Shown: positions 1-6,818, counted from the stretch's first letter. The stretch is 12,744 bases of DNA from Bacteroidota bacterium (GCA_023412755.1 JAEZCB010000055.1:1-12744); one strand, 5' to 3'. Translations and numbers: made by a program. Notes: a model not told the origin generated them from the sequence alone.

Positions 1-241
1 AGCGGGGCGTGCCCGCCACCATTACCATGCCCAGCCGCGGTTCTCCAACGGATCCATGGAATACGGGGATCCAAGAGAGGAGCTCATGAGGGAGTTGTCC
101 ACACTGCGTGGAAATTCCTCCACACAACGATCTTGTTCCAAACTTGGGAACGTCTGGAAAACCGAGCCAACTGCAAAGAGATGCATACCGATCCCGTTCC
201 ATAATGCCGGACTTAGCTTAGCGGCCAGCAGAATAGTACCC
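1..241. other. Upstream region, no assignable gene
   Basis: No gene can be assigned here. Frame 3 is open from the window edge to a TGA at 87-89 (28 codons), so the C-terminal end of an upstream plus-strand gene may be present, but the residues match nothing I recognise. The frame of the downstream hydratase is also open back to the window edge, yet its residues before position 242 do not resemble a crotonase N-terminus. About 150 bases (90-241) are therefore probably the leader and promoter region of the hydratase gene. No good TAnnTTTG box was found in it. It does contain the dyad listed at 135-151. Confidence 0.4.
135..151. promoter_or_regulatory. 17-bp imperfect palindrome upstream of hydratase gene
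   Basis: The sequence GTTCCAAACTTGGGAAC is a dyad about one central base in which seven of eight positions pair (outer arms GTTCC and GGAAC). It lies about 90 bases before the hydratase start. Its size and symmetry suit a dimeric repressor site, but there is no adjacent regulator gene and no recognised promoter box, so the role is a guess. Confidence 0.25.
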
Positions 242-1015
242 ATGAGTGACAGCAGCGACGGCTTTGTGAAGTTGGCCAATGCGAATGGAGTGGCCACGAT
301 CACCTTCCATCACCCCAAAAGCAATAGTCTCCCTGGACATATCTTGACAAGTATGGCGGAGGCCATCACTTCGGCGGGGGAAGATGCTGGCACCCGCGTG
401 ATCATTTTGCGAAGTGAGGGTGATAAGGTCTTTTGCGCAGGTGCCAGTTTTGATGAGTTGATGGCGATCGAGGATGAAGAGCGGGGGCGGGAATTCTTCA
501 GCGGCTTTGCCCGTGTGATAAACGCCATTCGCAGAGTGCCTGTCCTCGTCATCGGCAGGATCCATGGTCATGCGGTCGGCGGTGGTGTGGGGTTGGCGTG
601 CGCGGTAGATATAGCCTATGCCCATGAGAAAGCTACCATAAGGCTGAGTGAATTGGCCATTGGTATTGGCCCATTCGTAGTGGGGCCGGCGGTGGAACGG
701 AAGGCCGGTACCGGGAACTTCACCCTGTTAACAGCCACTCCGGCCACGCGCAGGGATGCTCACTGGTGCGCGGCACAAGGGATCTTCGCCGAAACTTTCC
801 CCACAGTTGAGGGACTGGATGAAAGGATCGCCACGCATGCCGGCGAACTGGCAGGCTATAGCCCGGAAGCCATGGCGGAATTGAAACGGATCATGTGGGA
901 GGGCACTGAACATTGGGATGAACTGTTGATGGAGCGTGCCGCACTCAGCGGTCGGCTGGTACTCTCGGAATTCACCACAAAGGCCATTGCCCACTTCAAG
1001 CGATCTGTGAAATAA
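242..1015 (+). CDS. Enoyl-CoA hydratase/isomerase family protein (crotonase fold)
   Basis: This 257-residue protein has the usual length of a single-domain crotonase, cytoplasmic enzymes that act on acyl-CoA thioesters, most often by hydrating a 2-enoyl-CoA. The oxyanion-hole segments are visible: FCAGASFDEL at about residues 64-73 and the GHAVGGGVGLACAVD stretch at about 109-123. The second catalytic glutamate of the family is present (E137 in LSELAIGIGP). The position of the first, which is GCELA in rat crotonase, reads GVGLA, so that Glu is missing. This resembles the methylglutaconyl-CoA hydratase branch rather than classical crotonase. The ATG at 242 is chosen because MSDSSDGFVKL gives a normal family N-terminus; the frame stays open upstream but is unlike any crotonase. 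The substrate cannot be told from sequence. Its neighbours are not acyl-CoA genes. Confidence 0.85.
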   Translation: MSDSSDGFVKLANANGVATITFHHPKSNSLPGHILTSMAEAITSAGEDAGTRVIILRSEGDKVFCAGASFDELMAIEDEERGREFFSGFARVINAIRRVPVLVIGRIHGHAVGGGVGLACAVDIAYAHEKATIRLSELAIGIGPFVVGPAVERKAGTGNFTLLTATPATRRDAHWCAAQGIFAETFPTVEGLDERIATHAGELAGYSPEAMAELKRIMWEGTEHWDELLMERAALSGRLVLSEFTTKAIAHFKRSVK

Positions 1016-1016
1016 C

Positions 1017-1091
1017 ATGGAACGTCCATTCACGGAAGAGGAGTTGCGCGAGATGGCAGCGCAACTGCGAATGCCGAGATCCAACAGCTGA
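1017..1091 (+). pseudogene. 24-codon ORF resembling the N-terminus of a class I SAM methyltransferase
   Basis: An ATG one base after the hydratase stop opens a 24-residue frame ending in TGA at 1089-1091. The stretch FTEEELREMAAQLRMP has the pattern I recall from the first residues of a Bacteroidota class I SAM-dependent methyltransferase family (roughly F-T/S-E-E-x-L-x-E-x-A-x-Q-L-x-x-P, then S-G). The frame stops exactly where the conserved Ser-Gly would follow, and no methyltransferase core lies downstream. The likeliest reading is the leftover 5' end of a gene once translationally linked to the hydratase, cut off by a deletion or rearrangement. The following peptidase is in the same frame beyond the stop. 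It could instead be a chance small peptide. The family match is from memory and unverified. Confidence 0.4.
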
Positions 1092-1115
1092 TCCTTGGAT
1101 ATAGGCGTCCCTTCT

Positions 1116-2360
1116 ATGTCCAGCAGCCCTCCGCGGATAAGGATCACCGAAATTGTGGCAGTGGATCATCTGATCACAGTGATCTATGATCTGCATTCCC
1201 AAAGGGCCTGTAGAGTGGAAATGCGGGCATCGTTGGATGACGGCGATACCTTCATCGATGGTCCATTGGATCACTCTGGAGCCATTGGCGAAAAGGTCCT
1301 ACCCGGCACGGGCCATGCCATCACCTGGGATCATTCAGGTACCATTGGCGACGGGGTGATCACCATTGAAGTGATCGCTGATGATGGGCATGTGCCGGAC
1401 ATCAACGCGATGGTGCGGCAGGTGGATGAGCAGCGGTTGATGGAGCTTTTAAGAAGGATCTCCATCCCGCGTCACCACATTTCCGCACCCGGAGGACTAA
1501 GGGAAGTGCGTGACCTCATCCATGACCATTTCCAACAGCACGGTCTACGCACTTCGTTGCAAACGGTGGAATATGGTGGCAGCATCGGTGAGAATGTGGT
1601 CGGCCGGCTTGTGGGATCGTTCGAACCCGGTACCTCGTATATCGTGGATGGACACTATGATGCTGTAGCAGGCAGTCCAGGAGCGGATGACAATGGCAGC
1701 GCGGTCGCCGCAATGCTTGAGGTGGTGCGGATCGTTTCACAATATCAATTCAAGAACAGCCTGCGCTTCCTTGGCTTCGCCTTCGAGGAGCAGGGCCATG
1801 TCGGATCCAGCCGCTATGTGGAGAATGGCATTCCGGCTTGGGAGAAAGTGCAGGGTGTATTGAACCTGGAAATGATCGGGTACCGCTCTCTGGAGCCCGG
1901 TAGCCAGACCATGCCACCGGGTTTCCACCTGCTATTCCCGGATGTGGCCGCCCACTTGGAAATGAACGGGCATACGGGAGATTTCCTCACGGTGGTGGGC
2001 AATATGAACTCTTCAGACCTTGCCAATACCTTCATGGGGGCCATGGAACGGCATGTACCACAGTTGAAGGGGCTGCGGTTGATCGTGCCTGAAAATGGCA
2101 GGTCCACACCGGATCTACGCCGCAGCGATCATGCTCCTTTCTGGGATGCCGGCATACCGGCTCTCATGCTCACCGACGGAAGCAACTACAGGAACCCCAA
2201 CTACCATTTGCCTGCGGATACGGTGGAGACCATCGATCCCACTTTCCTCATGGATTGCACCAAGGCCGTGCTTGCGACCGCTGCCACGCTCGCGATGCCT
2301 GTCAATGCTGGTACCGATAGGTGGACCATTGATGGGCGCACCAGAGAGCGATCATCTTAA
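1116..2360 (+). CDS. M28 family zinc metallopeptidase with N-terminal beta-sandwich-like domain
   Basis: This is a 414-residue protein from the ATG at 1116; a TTG at 1095 in the same frame is a less likely start. Residues 1-95 resemble a fibronectin-like accessory domain seen in Bacteroidota proteins (V-x-x-Y-D-L, S-x-D-x-G-D-T, then G-x-G-x-x-I-T-W-D, ending V-x-A-D-D-G). Residues from about 105 form an M28 (aminopeptidase Y/S-like) co-catalytic di-zinc peptidase domain. Candidate ligands and catalytic residues are H180 and D182 (DGHYDAV), D191 (GADDNGS), E224/E225 (FEEQGH), E252 (LEMIGY) and H339 (SDHAPF), followed by the family's NPNYHLPADT segment. All expected positions are filled, so it should be active, probably as an aminopeptidase. 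No signal peptide is visible, which is odd for a family that is usually secreted. The 3' end overlaps the convergent DUF4293 gene by 9 bp. Confidence 0.85.
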   Translation: MSSSPPRIRITEIVAVDHLITVIYDLHSQRACRVEMRASLDDGDTFIDGPLDHSGAIGEKVLPGTGHAITWDHSGTIGDGVITIEVIADDGHVPDINAMVRQVDEQRLMELLRRISIPRHHISAPGGLREVRDLIHDHFQQHGLRTSLQTVEYGGSIGENVVGRLVGSFEPGTSYIVDGHYDAVAGSPGADDNGSAVAAMLEVVRIVSQYQFKNSLRFLGFAFEEQGHVGSSRYVENGIPAWEKVQGVLNLEMIGYRSLEPGSQTMPPGFHLLFPDVAAHLEMNGHTGDFLTVVGNMNSSDLANTFMGAMERHVPQLKGLRLIVPENGRSTPDLRRSDHAPFWDAGIPALMLTDGSNYRNPNYHLPADTVETIDPTFLMDCTKAVLATAATLAMPVNAGTDRWTIDGRTRERSS

Positions 2361-2825
2361 CCGGTCCATACTGCGCACAAGGTCCTCATCGGCCTTGATC
2401 CCGCGATCGGCCATGAAAGTGAGGATCAACGCGATCACCGGCATGATGAAGGATGGTCCGTAGCTATGGTCCACACGCCCATCGGGCCCCAGATAACTCT
2501 GTATGGAATTGTCCGTGATGAACATGAACGCGATGATGGCGAGCATAAGCAGGTAGGTGCCGCGCACGAACCTCATCTGGCGTTTCCTGTTGGCGTACAT
2601 GAAGATCGCTGCGAACAGAGCCGCACCCAACACGGAGAGTACGATCGAGAAAGGCATGCGGGGACCTGCGTCCGGCACCTCCACGCCATCGGCCGTGTAG
2701 AGGCCATGGGTCATCAACTCATACACTTCGGCATTGGTACGATAGGTGGCGATGGGTGCGAGCCAGGTGGCCAATACCAGCAGAGCGGCCAGCAGAAGAA
2801 AGAGCGTTTGTTTGCGTTGTATCAT
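2352..2825 (-). CDS. DUF4293 family membrane protein
   Basis: This 157-residue integral membrane protein matches the DUF4293 family of Bacteroidota, which has no known function. It starts MIQRKQTLFLLLAALLVLAT, the typical family opening, and I use that Met (2825) although the frame extends 14 codons further upstream. Four hydrophobic segments are evident: about residues 6-23, 59-77, 85-103 and 122-140. The soluble loop after the first holds the YxLM-x-x-GLY region. The C-terminus (MADRGIKADEDLVRSMDRLR) carries the conserved I-x-x-D-E-x-L-V-R-S-x-D-R-L-R tail. It is divergent from rho, an arrangement I recall as recurrent in the phylum. A good Bacteroidota promoter lies about 30 bases upstream. 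Its end overlaps the M28 peptidase gene. Confidence 0.85.
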   Translation of the reverse strand: MIQRKQTLFLLLAALLVLATWLAPIATYRTNAEVYELMTHGLYTADGVEVPDAGPRMPFSIVLSVLGAALFAAIFMYANRKRQMRFVRGTYLLMLAIIAFMFITDNSIQSYLGPDGRVDHSYGPSFIMPVIALILTFMADRGIKADEDLVRSMDRLR

Positions 2826-2854
2826 AAGGCGGTGGAACTGATCTGGGTGACGCG

Positions 2855-2862
2855 CAAAAGTA
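2855..2862 (-). promoter_or_regulatory. Bacteroidota -7 promoter element for the DUF4293 gene
   Basis: Read on the minus strand this is TACTTTTG, an exact match to the Bacteroidota -7 consensus TAnnTTTG. About 21 bases upstream is TTCG, a weak version of the -33 TTTG/TTG element. The DUF4293 start at 2825 would lie roughly 25 bases after the predicted transcription start. Confidence 0.55.
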
Positions 2863-2914
2863 GCCAAGGCCTAGGGCGATGCGCGAAGTGATCCATGCAC
2901 GCACCGCCTTGAAC

Positions 2915-2959
2915 AAAAAAAACGGCCGGATAGGGAACACTTTTTGATCCAGAGGCCGT
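2915..2959 (-). terminator. Rho-independent terminator facing left, with no gene before it
   Basis: On the minus strand the order is ACGGCC, a TCT bulge, GGAT, a 15-nt loop, then ATCC joined to GGCCGT, followed directly by an unbroken T run (2922-2915 in plus coordinates). That is a 10-bp interrupted stem plus U-tract, the classical intrinsic terminator layout. In the other orientation the hairpin is preceded by A residues and has no U-tract, so only leftward termination makes sense. The only annotated sequence upstream on that strand is the rho leader in antisense. Confidence 0.55.
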
Positions 2960-2985
2960 AACATTGCAACGCGATCCCATTGGCC

Positions 2986-2997
2986 GGCAGGCCTGCC
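2986..2997. repeat. Perfect 12-bp palindrome in the rho upstream region
   Basis: GGCAGGCCTGCC is perfectly self-complementary and sits among further GC-rich dyads: CCGGC at 2984-2988 can pair with GCCGG at 3003-3007. In the rho leader RNA this could form a hairpin; as DNA it could be a protein site. There is no U-tract after it, so it is not an intrinsic terminator. Confidence 0.35.
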
Positions 2998-3117
2998 TCA
3001 AGGCCGGTCCTCTTCACCGAGCCCCTGTCCAACCGTCATTCTTTTATCTCGAGGTAAGATCAGCCCAAAGGCTCCCCCACTACCCAAAGTGGTTTTCCTC
3101 CCACAGCACTTCCATAC

Positions 3118-4959
3118 ATGTACGATCAGACCACGCTGAGCAGCATGAAGCTCTCCGAGTTGAAGGAGCTGGCCAAGCGGCTCAATCTGAAGAAGGCCGA
3201 TACACTGCGTAAGAACGACCTCATCAGCAAGATCCTTGAGGAACAGGAATTGAGGCCGGACCGGGTCAAACCTTCAGGCACTTCAGTGACCGATGATAGT
3301 ACCATGGCCGCTCTTGCGACCGAAGATGAGACGCCGGTGATCACCGATCCTGAACCCGTTGCCCAAAGCGATGGCGAAGAAGCAGAGGGCGATGATGACC
3401 AGGATGATGAGGGTGATGGCGACGATCAGGAAGAAGAGACGGTCGAAGAGGAACTTGAAGGCGAAGCTCCTGCGGGGAATGAAGTGAACGCAGAAAAGGA
3501 CGGTGCTTCTGGTAATGATCGCAGGGAACATCGGCGAGACGAACGACGGGAAGAGCGTGGCCCGCAGGCAAGGCGCAGCGAGAACAACGGCCGCCCGGAA
3601 AGGGACCAGCAGCGGCCAGAGCGCAGGGAACGCGAATTCGCACGCGGCCCACAGAACGATCGACAAGGTCAAGACCGGGATCAACGCAGTGATCGGGACG
3701 CGCGTAACGAACGTGATCAACGCGGCGACCGGGACCAGCGCCGGCAGGAACACCAGCAGCACCGGGATCAACAGAATCGGGACCAGCATCAGCAAAGGGA
3801 CCAGCACCGGGACCAGCAGCGCCAGCAGCGCGAACAGATCAGCTTCGACGCCTTCGTAGAGACCGAAGGTGTGCTGGAACTGATGCCCGATGGATACGGT
3901 TTCCTACGCAGCAGCGACTACAACTACCTGGCCTCACCGGACGATGTGTATGTGAGCCAGCAGCAGATCAAACAGTATGGCCTGAAGGTGGGTGACACGG
4001 TGCATGGTCATGTGCGCCCGCCGCGCGAAGGCGACAAGTTCTTCCCGCTGGTGAAGATCGAGAGCATCAATGGCCGCGATCCCGAATGGGTGCGCGACAG
4101 GGTGCCTTTCAAATTCCTGACACCGCTCTTCCCGGACGAGAAGTTCAACCTTGCCGGGAAGAACACCACCATCAGCATGCGTGTGCTGGACCTCTTTGCT
4201 CCGATCGGCAAGGGCCAGCGCGGATTGATCGTGGCACAGCCCAAGACCGGCAAGACAGTGCTGTTGCAGGACGTGGCCAACGCGATAGCCGCCAACCATC
4301 CTGAAGTGTACCTGATCGTGCTGTTGATCGATGAACGGCCCGAGGAAGTGACGGATATGGCGCGTAACGTTAAGGCTGAAGTGGTCGCCAGCACCTTTGA
4401 CGAACCGGCATCGCGCCACGTGCAGGTGGCAGGCATCGTTCTCGAGAAGGCCAAGGCCATGGTGGAATGTGGCCACGATGTGGTGATCCTGCTGGACTCG
4501 ATCACCCGCCTGGCTCGCGCTTACAACACCGTGCAGCCCGCCAGTGGCAAGATCCTTTCCGGTGGCGTGGACGCCAACGCATTGCACAAGCCGAAGCGCT
4601 TCTTTGGTGCCGCGCGCAAGATCGAGAATGGCGGAAGCCTGACCATACTTGCAACGGCTTTGATCGATACCGGCAGCAAGATGGACGAGGTGATCTTTGA
4701 GGAATTCAAAGGCACCGGCAACATGGAACTGCAGCTCGATCGCAAGATCAGCAACCGCCGCATCTTCCCCGCGATAGATATACAAGCCAGCGGCACACGC
4801 CGTGATGATCTGCTGCACGGAAAGGAAGTGCTGCAACGCACCTGGATCCTGCGCAAGCACCTTGCCGACATGAATTCCGTGGAAGCAATGGAGTTCGTGA
4901 AAAAGCACATGGAGGGAACAAAGAGCAACGAGGAATTCCTGGTCTCCATGAACGGATAA
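3118..4959 (+). CDS. Transcription termination factor Rho with long disordered N-terminal insert
   Basis: Rho is the hexameric RNA-dependent ATPase/helicase that ends transcription at Rho-dependent sites. This one has 613 residues against about 419 in E. coli. The order is: a Rho_N SAP-like helical domain (about 6-42), a low-complexity insert (about 48-240) that is acidic at 84-118 and then Arg/Gln/Asp/His-rich, a cold-shock-like RNA-binding domain (about 245-315, with DGYGFLRS), and the ATPase core. Walker A is PKTGKT (375-380) and Walker B is VVILLD (455-460), followed by SITRLARAYN. The LLIDERPEEVTDM segment, the Q-loop region SGKILSGGVD and the R-loop region GTGNMELQLDR are intact, so the enzyme should be functional. 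In Bacteroides thetaiotaomicron a disordered Rho insert is reported to drive phase separation; the same role here is inference. A membrane-protein gene follows after 24 bp. Confidence 0.97.
   Translation: MYDQTTLSSMKLSELKELAKRLNLKKADTLRKNDLISKILEEQELRPDRVKPSGTSVTDDSTMAALATEDETPVITDPEPVAQSDGEEAEGDDDQDDEGDGDDQEEETVEEELEGEAPAGNEVNAEKDGASGNDRREHRRDERREERGPQARRSENNGRPERDQQRPERREREFARGPQNDRQGQDRDQRSDRDARNERDQRGDRDQRRQEHQQHRDQQNRDQHQQRDQHRDQQRQQREQISFDAFVETEGVLELMPDGYGFLRSSDYNYLASPDDVYVSQQQIKQYGLKVGDTVHGHVRPPREGDKFFPLVKIESINGRDPEWVRDRVPFKFLTPLFPDEKFNLAGKNTTISMRVLDLFAPIGKGQRGLIVAQPKTGKTVLLQDVANAIAANHPEVYLIVLLIDERPEEVTDMARNVKAEVVASTFDEPASRHVQVAGIVLEKAKAMVECGHDVVILLDSITRLARAYNTVQPASGKILSGGVDANALHKPKRFFGAARKIENGGSLTILATALIDTGSKMDEVIFEEFKGTGNMELQLDRKISNRRIFPAIDIQASGTRRDDLLHGKEVLQRTWILRKHLADMNSVEAMEFVKKHMEGTKSNEEFLVSMNG
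3658..3837 (+). repeat. Imperfect short repeats encoding the Arg/Gln/Asp-rich part of the Rho insert
   Basis: This stretch of rho is built from degenerate copies of a short unit around GGGACCAGCACC or GGGATCAACGC, giving runs such as RDQ, RDQQ and HRDQ at about residues 181-240. The pattern suggests growth by replication slippage, so the length probably varies between strains. The reading frame stays open throughout. Confidence 0.6.
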
Positions 4960-4983
4960 GGGACCTGCTGCTCTTCCATAGCG

Positions 4984-5460
4984 ATGATCCTAGCCATCCT
5001 AGCCGCGATCGCCGTAGCGCTTTACCGTGTTGCGCTCTATCTGGCGGGACGACCGGCAGAAGGCACCGATCTGCTGCTGGTCCACTTTCTTGCCATCGTC
5101 ACCATCGTCTTCTTCACAAACAAGCGCATGGTGGATAGTGAGCCTGGGGTGGGGCTTATCCCATTGCTTCGGATCGGTGCCCGTAATGCGGCCCTCTATG
5201 CATTGCTCACCGGGATCTTCATCTGGGTGCATTACCAAACTTTCGAGGCCGGGCATTTCCAACAGCGGGTGGAGGACATCATAGCGAATGAAGTGGCGGC
5301 CGGAGCACCGGAAGATGTGGTAAGGCCGCGTGTAGAGGCATTCTTCACCCCGTTCAACTATGCGAGCCTCACCTTCTTCGCATTGCTGCTGGCAGGTGGC
5401 ATCAACGCGCTATTGATCGCGATGATCCATTACCGGTTCCTGAGCAGATTCAGGCGATGA
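4984..5460 (+). CDS. Small integral membrane protein, DUF4199-like
   Basis: This 158-residue protein has four predicted membrane segments, at about residues 2-21, 30-45, 66-84 and 127-149. A charged, probably extracytoplasmic stretch between the third and fourth (about 85-120) includes FQQRVEDIIANEVAAGAPED. The layout, the length and the position of the helical acidic loop after a W-x-H-Y segment recall DUF4199 proteins of Bacteroidota, which have no known function. The assignment is from overall pattern rather than a diagnostic motif. The gene starts 24 bp after rho on the same strand, so it is probably cotranscribed with it at least in part. Its 3' end overlaps the convergent Mur ligase gene by 11 bp. 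Confidence 0.65.
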   Translation: MILAILAAIAVALYRVALYLAGRPAEGTDLLLVHFLAIVTIVFFTNKRMVDSEPGVGLIPLLRIGARNAALYALLTGIFIWVHYQTFEAGHFQQRVEDIIANEVAAGAPEDVVRPRVEAFFTPFNYASLTFFALLLAGGINALLIAMIHYRFLSRFRR

Positions 5461-6811
5461 ATGCTTCGCTCAACGCTTGAAGATCCAGGCCACCGAAATT
5501 GCCACTGCTCATCATCAGCAATACGCTGTCACGCTTCCTTCCCTCCCGCACCGCGCCCAATACCGCGATGGGATCGTTGATCACGCGCACATCCTCTCGC
5601 CCGAAGGCTTTCATGATCCGCTCCGGCGGGATCGGGGGAAGCTTTTTCAACCGCACCGCATGCGGATCGTAGAAAACGATCGGGCTATCGGCGGCATCCA
5701 TGGTGCCATGATAATGGTCCAGGAAGTCTTCACTCAAACTGCTGAAGGTGTGCAACTCCATGCATGCCACCAACTGCCGGTCAGGGAACTGTTCGCGCAC
5801 TGCCTGCACGGTGGCCTTCAGCTTGCTTGGTGAATGTGCGAAATCCTTGAACACGGTAAGGCCAGGTACTTCCGCCAGCTTCTCAAGCCTCCTGGCCGCA
5901 CCGGTGAAGCTGGCGATGGCCTCGTGGAACTGCCGGTCACCGATGCCAAGCTGGTGGCAGACATGCCGGGCACCTTCGAGATTCTGCAGGTTGTGCCTGC
6001 CGAAGATCAACAGCGGCACATCACCGGACCCTGTCTCCAGGATCGTTCGGCCATCTTTAATACGGTGAGGCGGCACCTTGTAGGGGATCCGATCCACGGA
6101 TATGGATGGTTCTTCAGCGATCCTGCGCACCTCTGGATCCTCGGCGCAGTAGATCAACCTGCCACCCGGTTCGATCCGGTCGATGAAGATCTCGAACTGA
6201 CGCACATAATCCTCGTAGGTCTTGAAAACATTCACATGATCCCATGCGATACCACTGATCAACGCGATATCCGGTCTGTACAGATGGAATTTGGGCACCG
6301 GCTCCAACGAGGATGCGAGGTATTCGTCTCCTTCAATGATCGCCACTTTGCTGGTCTCGCTCAACCTCACCATGCAATCGAAGCCTTCGAGCTGCGCTCC
6401 AACGAGATAATCGAATTCCACCCCGGCATGCCGGAGCACATGTACGATCATGCTTGTGATCGTTGTCTTGCCGTGACTTCCGCCGATCACCACACGCGTT
6501 TTCCTGCGCGTGCGCTCATGGAAATAACCCGGATAGCTGAAGATGGGGAGGCCCAGTTCCTGCGCACGCTTCAATTCGGGGTTGTCCGCACGTGCATGCA
6601 TTCCGAGGATCACCGCATCCAGTCCACTGTCCAGCCTCAACGGATCCCATCCCATCCTATCGGGCAGTAATCCGAGCCGCTCCAGCCGGCTGCGGCTCGG
6701 CTCGAAGATCTCATCATCACTCCCGCTCACATCGAATCCCTGCTGGTGCAGGGCGATCGCCAGGTTGTGCATGGCACTGCCGCCGATAGCGATGAAGTGT
6801 ACACGCTGCAT
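5450..6811 (-). CDS. Mur ligase family protein, Mpl-like (UDP-MurNAc : peptide ligase)
   Basis: This 453-residue cytoplasmic ATP-dependent ligase has the three-domain Mur architecture. An N-terminal UDP-binding Rossmann segment (HFIAIGGSAMHNLAIAL) lies at about residues 5-21. The ATP P-loop GGSHGKTT is at 110-117. EGDEY (160-164) and the D191/H192/N194 motif belong to the central domain, GRHNLQN is at 271-277, and the C-terminal domain begins at DFAHSPSK (323-330). Length and the MurC-like N-terminus match Mpl, which reattaches recycled murein tripeptide to UDP-MurNAc. Mpl of E. coli has AHHPT where this protein has AHSPS, so exact substrate preference is uncertain. It is not MurC by context, as no other mur or fts genes are present. 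It is divergent from the MBL-fold gene and convergent with the DUF4199-like gene. A weak promoter-like CAACTTCG lies just before the ATG. Confidence 0.85.
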   Translation of the reverse strand: MQRVHFIAIGGSAMHNLAIALHQQGFDVSGSDDEIFEPSRSRLERLGLLPDRMGWDPLRLDSGLDAVILGMHARADNPELKRAQELGLPIFSYPGYFHERTRRKTRVVIGGSHGKTTITSMIVHVLRHAGVEFDYLVGAQLEGFDCMVRLSETSKVAIIEGDEYLASSLEPVPKFHLYRPDIALISGIAWDHVNVFKTYEDYVRQFEIFIDRIEPGGRLIYCAEDPEVRRIAEEPSISVDRIPYKVPPHRIKDGRTILETGSGDVPLLIFGRHNLQNLEGARHVCHQLGIGDRQFHEAIASFTGAARRLEKLAEVPGLTVFKDFAHSPSKLKATVQAVREQFPDRQLVACMELHTFSSLSEDFLDHYHGTMDAADSPIVFYDPHAVRLKKLPPIPPERIMKAFGREDVRVINDPIAVLGAVREGRKRDSVLLMMSSGNFGGLDLQALSEAFIA

Positions 6812-6818
6812 GGGGCGA

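Larger units (their letters stand above)
2826..3117. other. Divergent intergenic region between DUF4293 and rho
   Basis: These 292 bases separate the two divergent genes. From left to right they hold the DUF4293 promoter (2855-2862), an intrinsic-terminator-like hairpin facing left (2915-2959), and a GC-rich stretch with a perfect 12-bp palindrome (2986-2997). No convincing TAnnTTTG box was found for rho on the plus strand, so its promoter is unplaced. The last 150 bases presumably include the rho leader. Leader-based feedback control is known for rho in E. coli, but nothing here proves it. Confidence 0.45.

Noticed and set aside
56..241. N-terminal extension of the hydratase frame by 62 codons
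   Set aside because: The residues do not resemble any crotonase N-terminus, and the ATG at 242 gives the normal family length.
2719..2964. Minus-strand 81-codon ORF across the DUF4293 start
   Set aside because: It overlaps DUF4293 in another frame and runs through the terminator hairpin and the DUF4293 promoter, so it is probably not translated.
3283..3807. Minus-strand 174-codon hydrophobic ORF
   Set aside because: It is the antisense of the acidic and Arg/Gln-rich part of rho; its apparent membrane helices are a composition artefact.
3934..4908. Minus-strand 324-codon ORF
   Set aside because: It lies wholly antisense to the conserved Rho RNA-binding and ATPase domains and has no recognisable motif.
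5834..6670. Plus-strand 278-codon ORF
   Set aside because: It is the antisense shadow of the Mur ligase, whose motifs are clear on the other strand.
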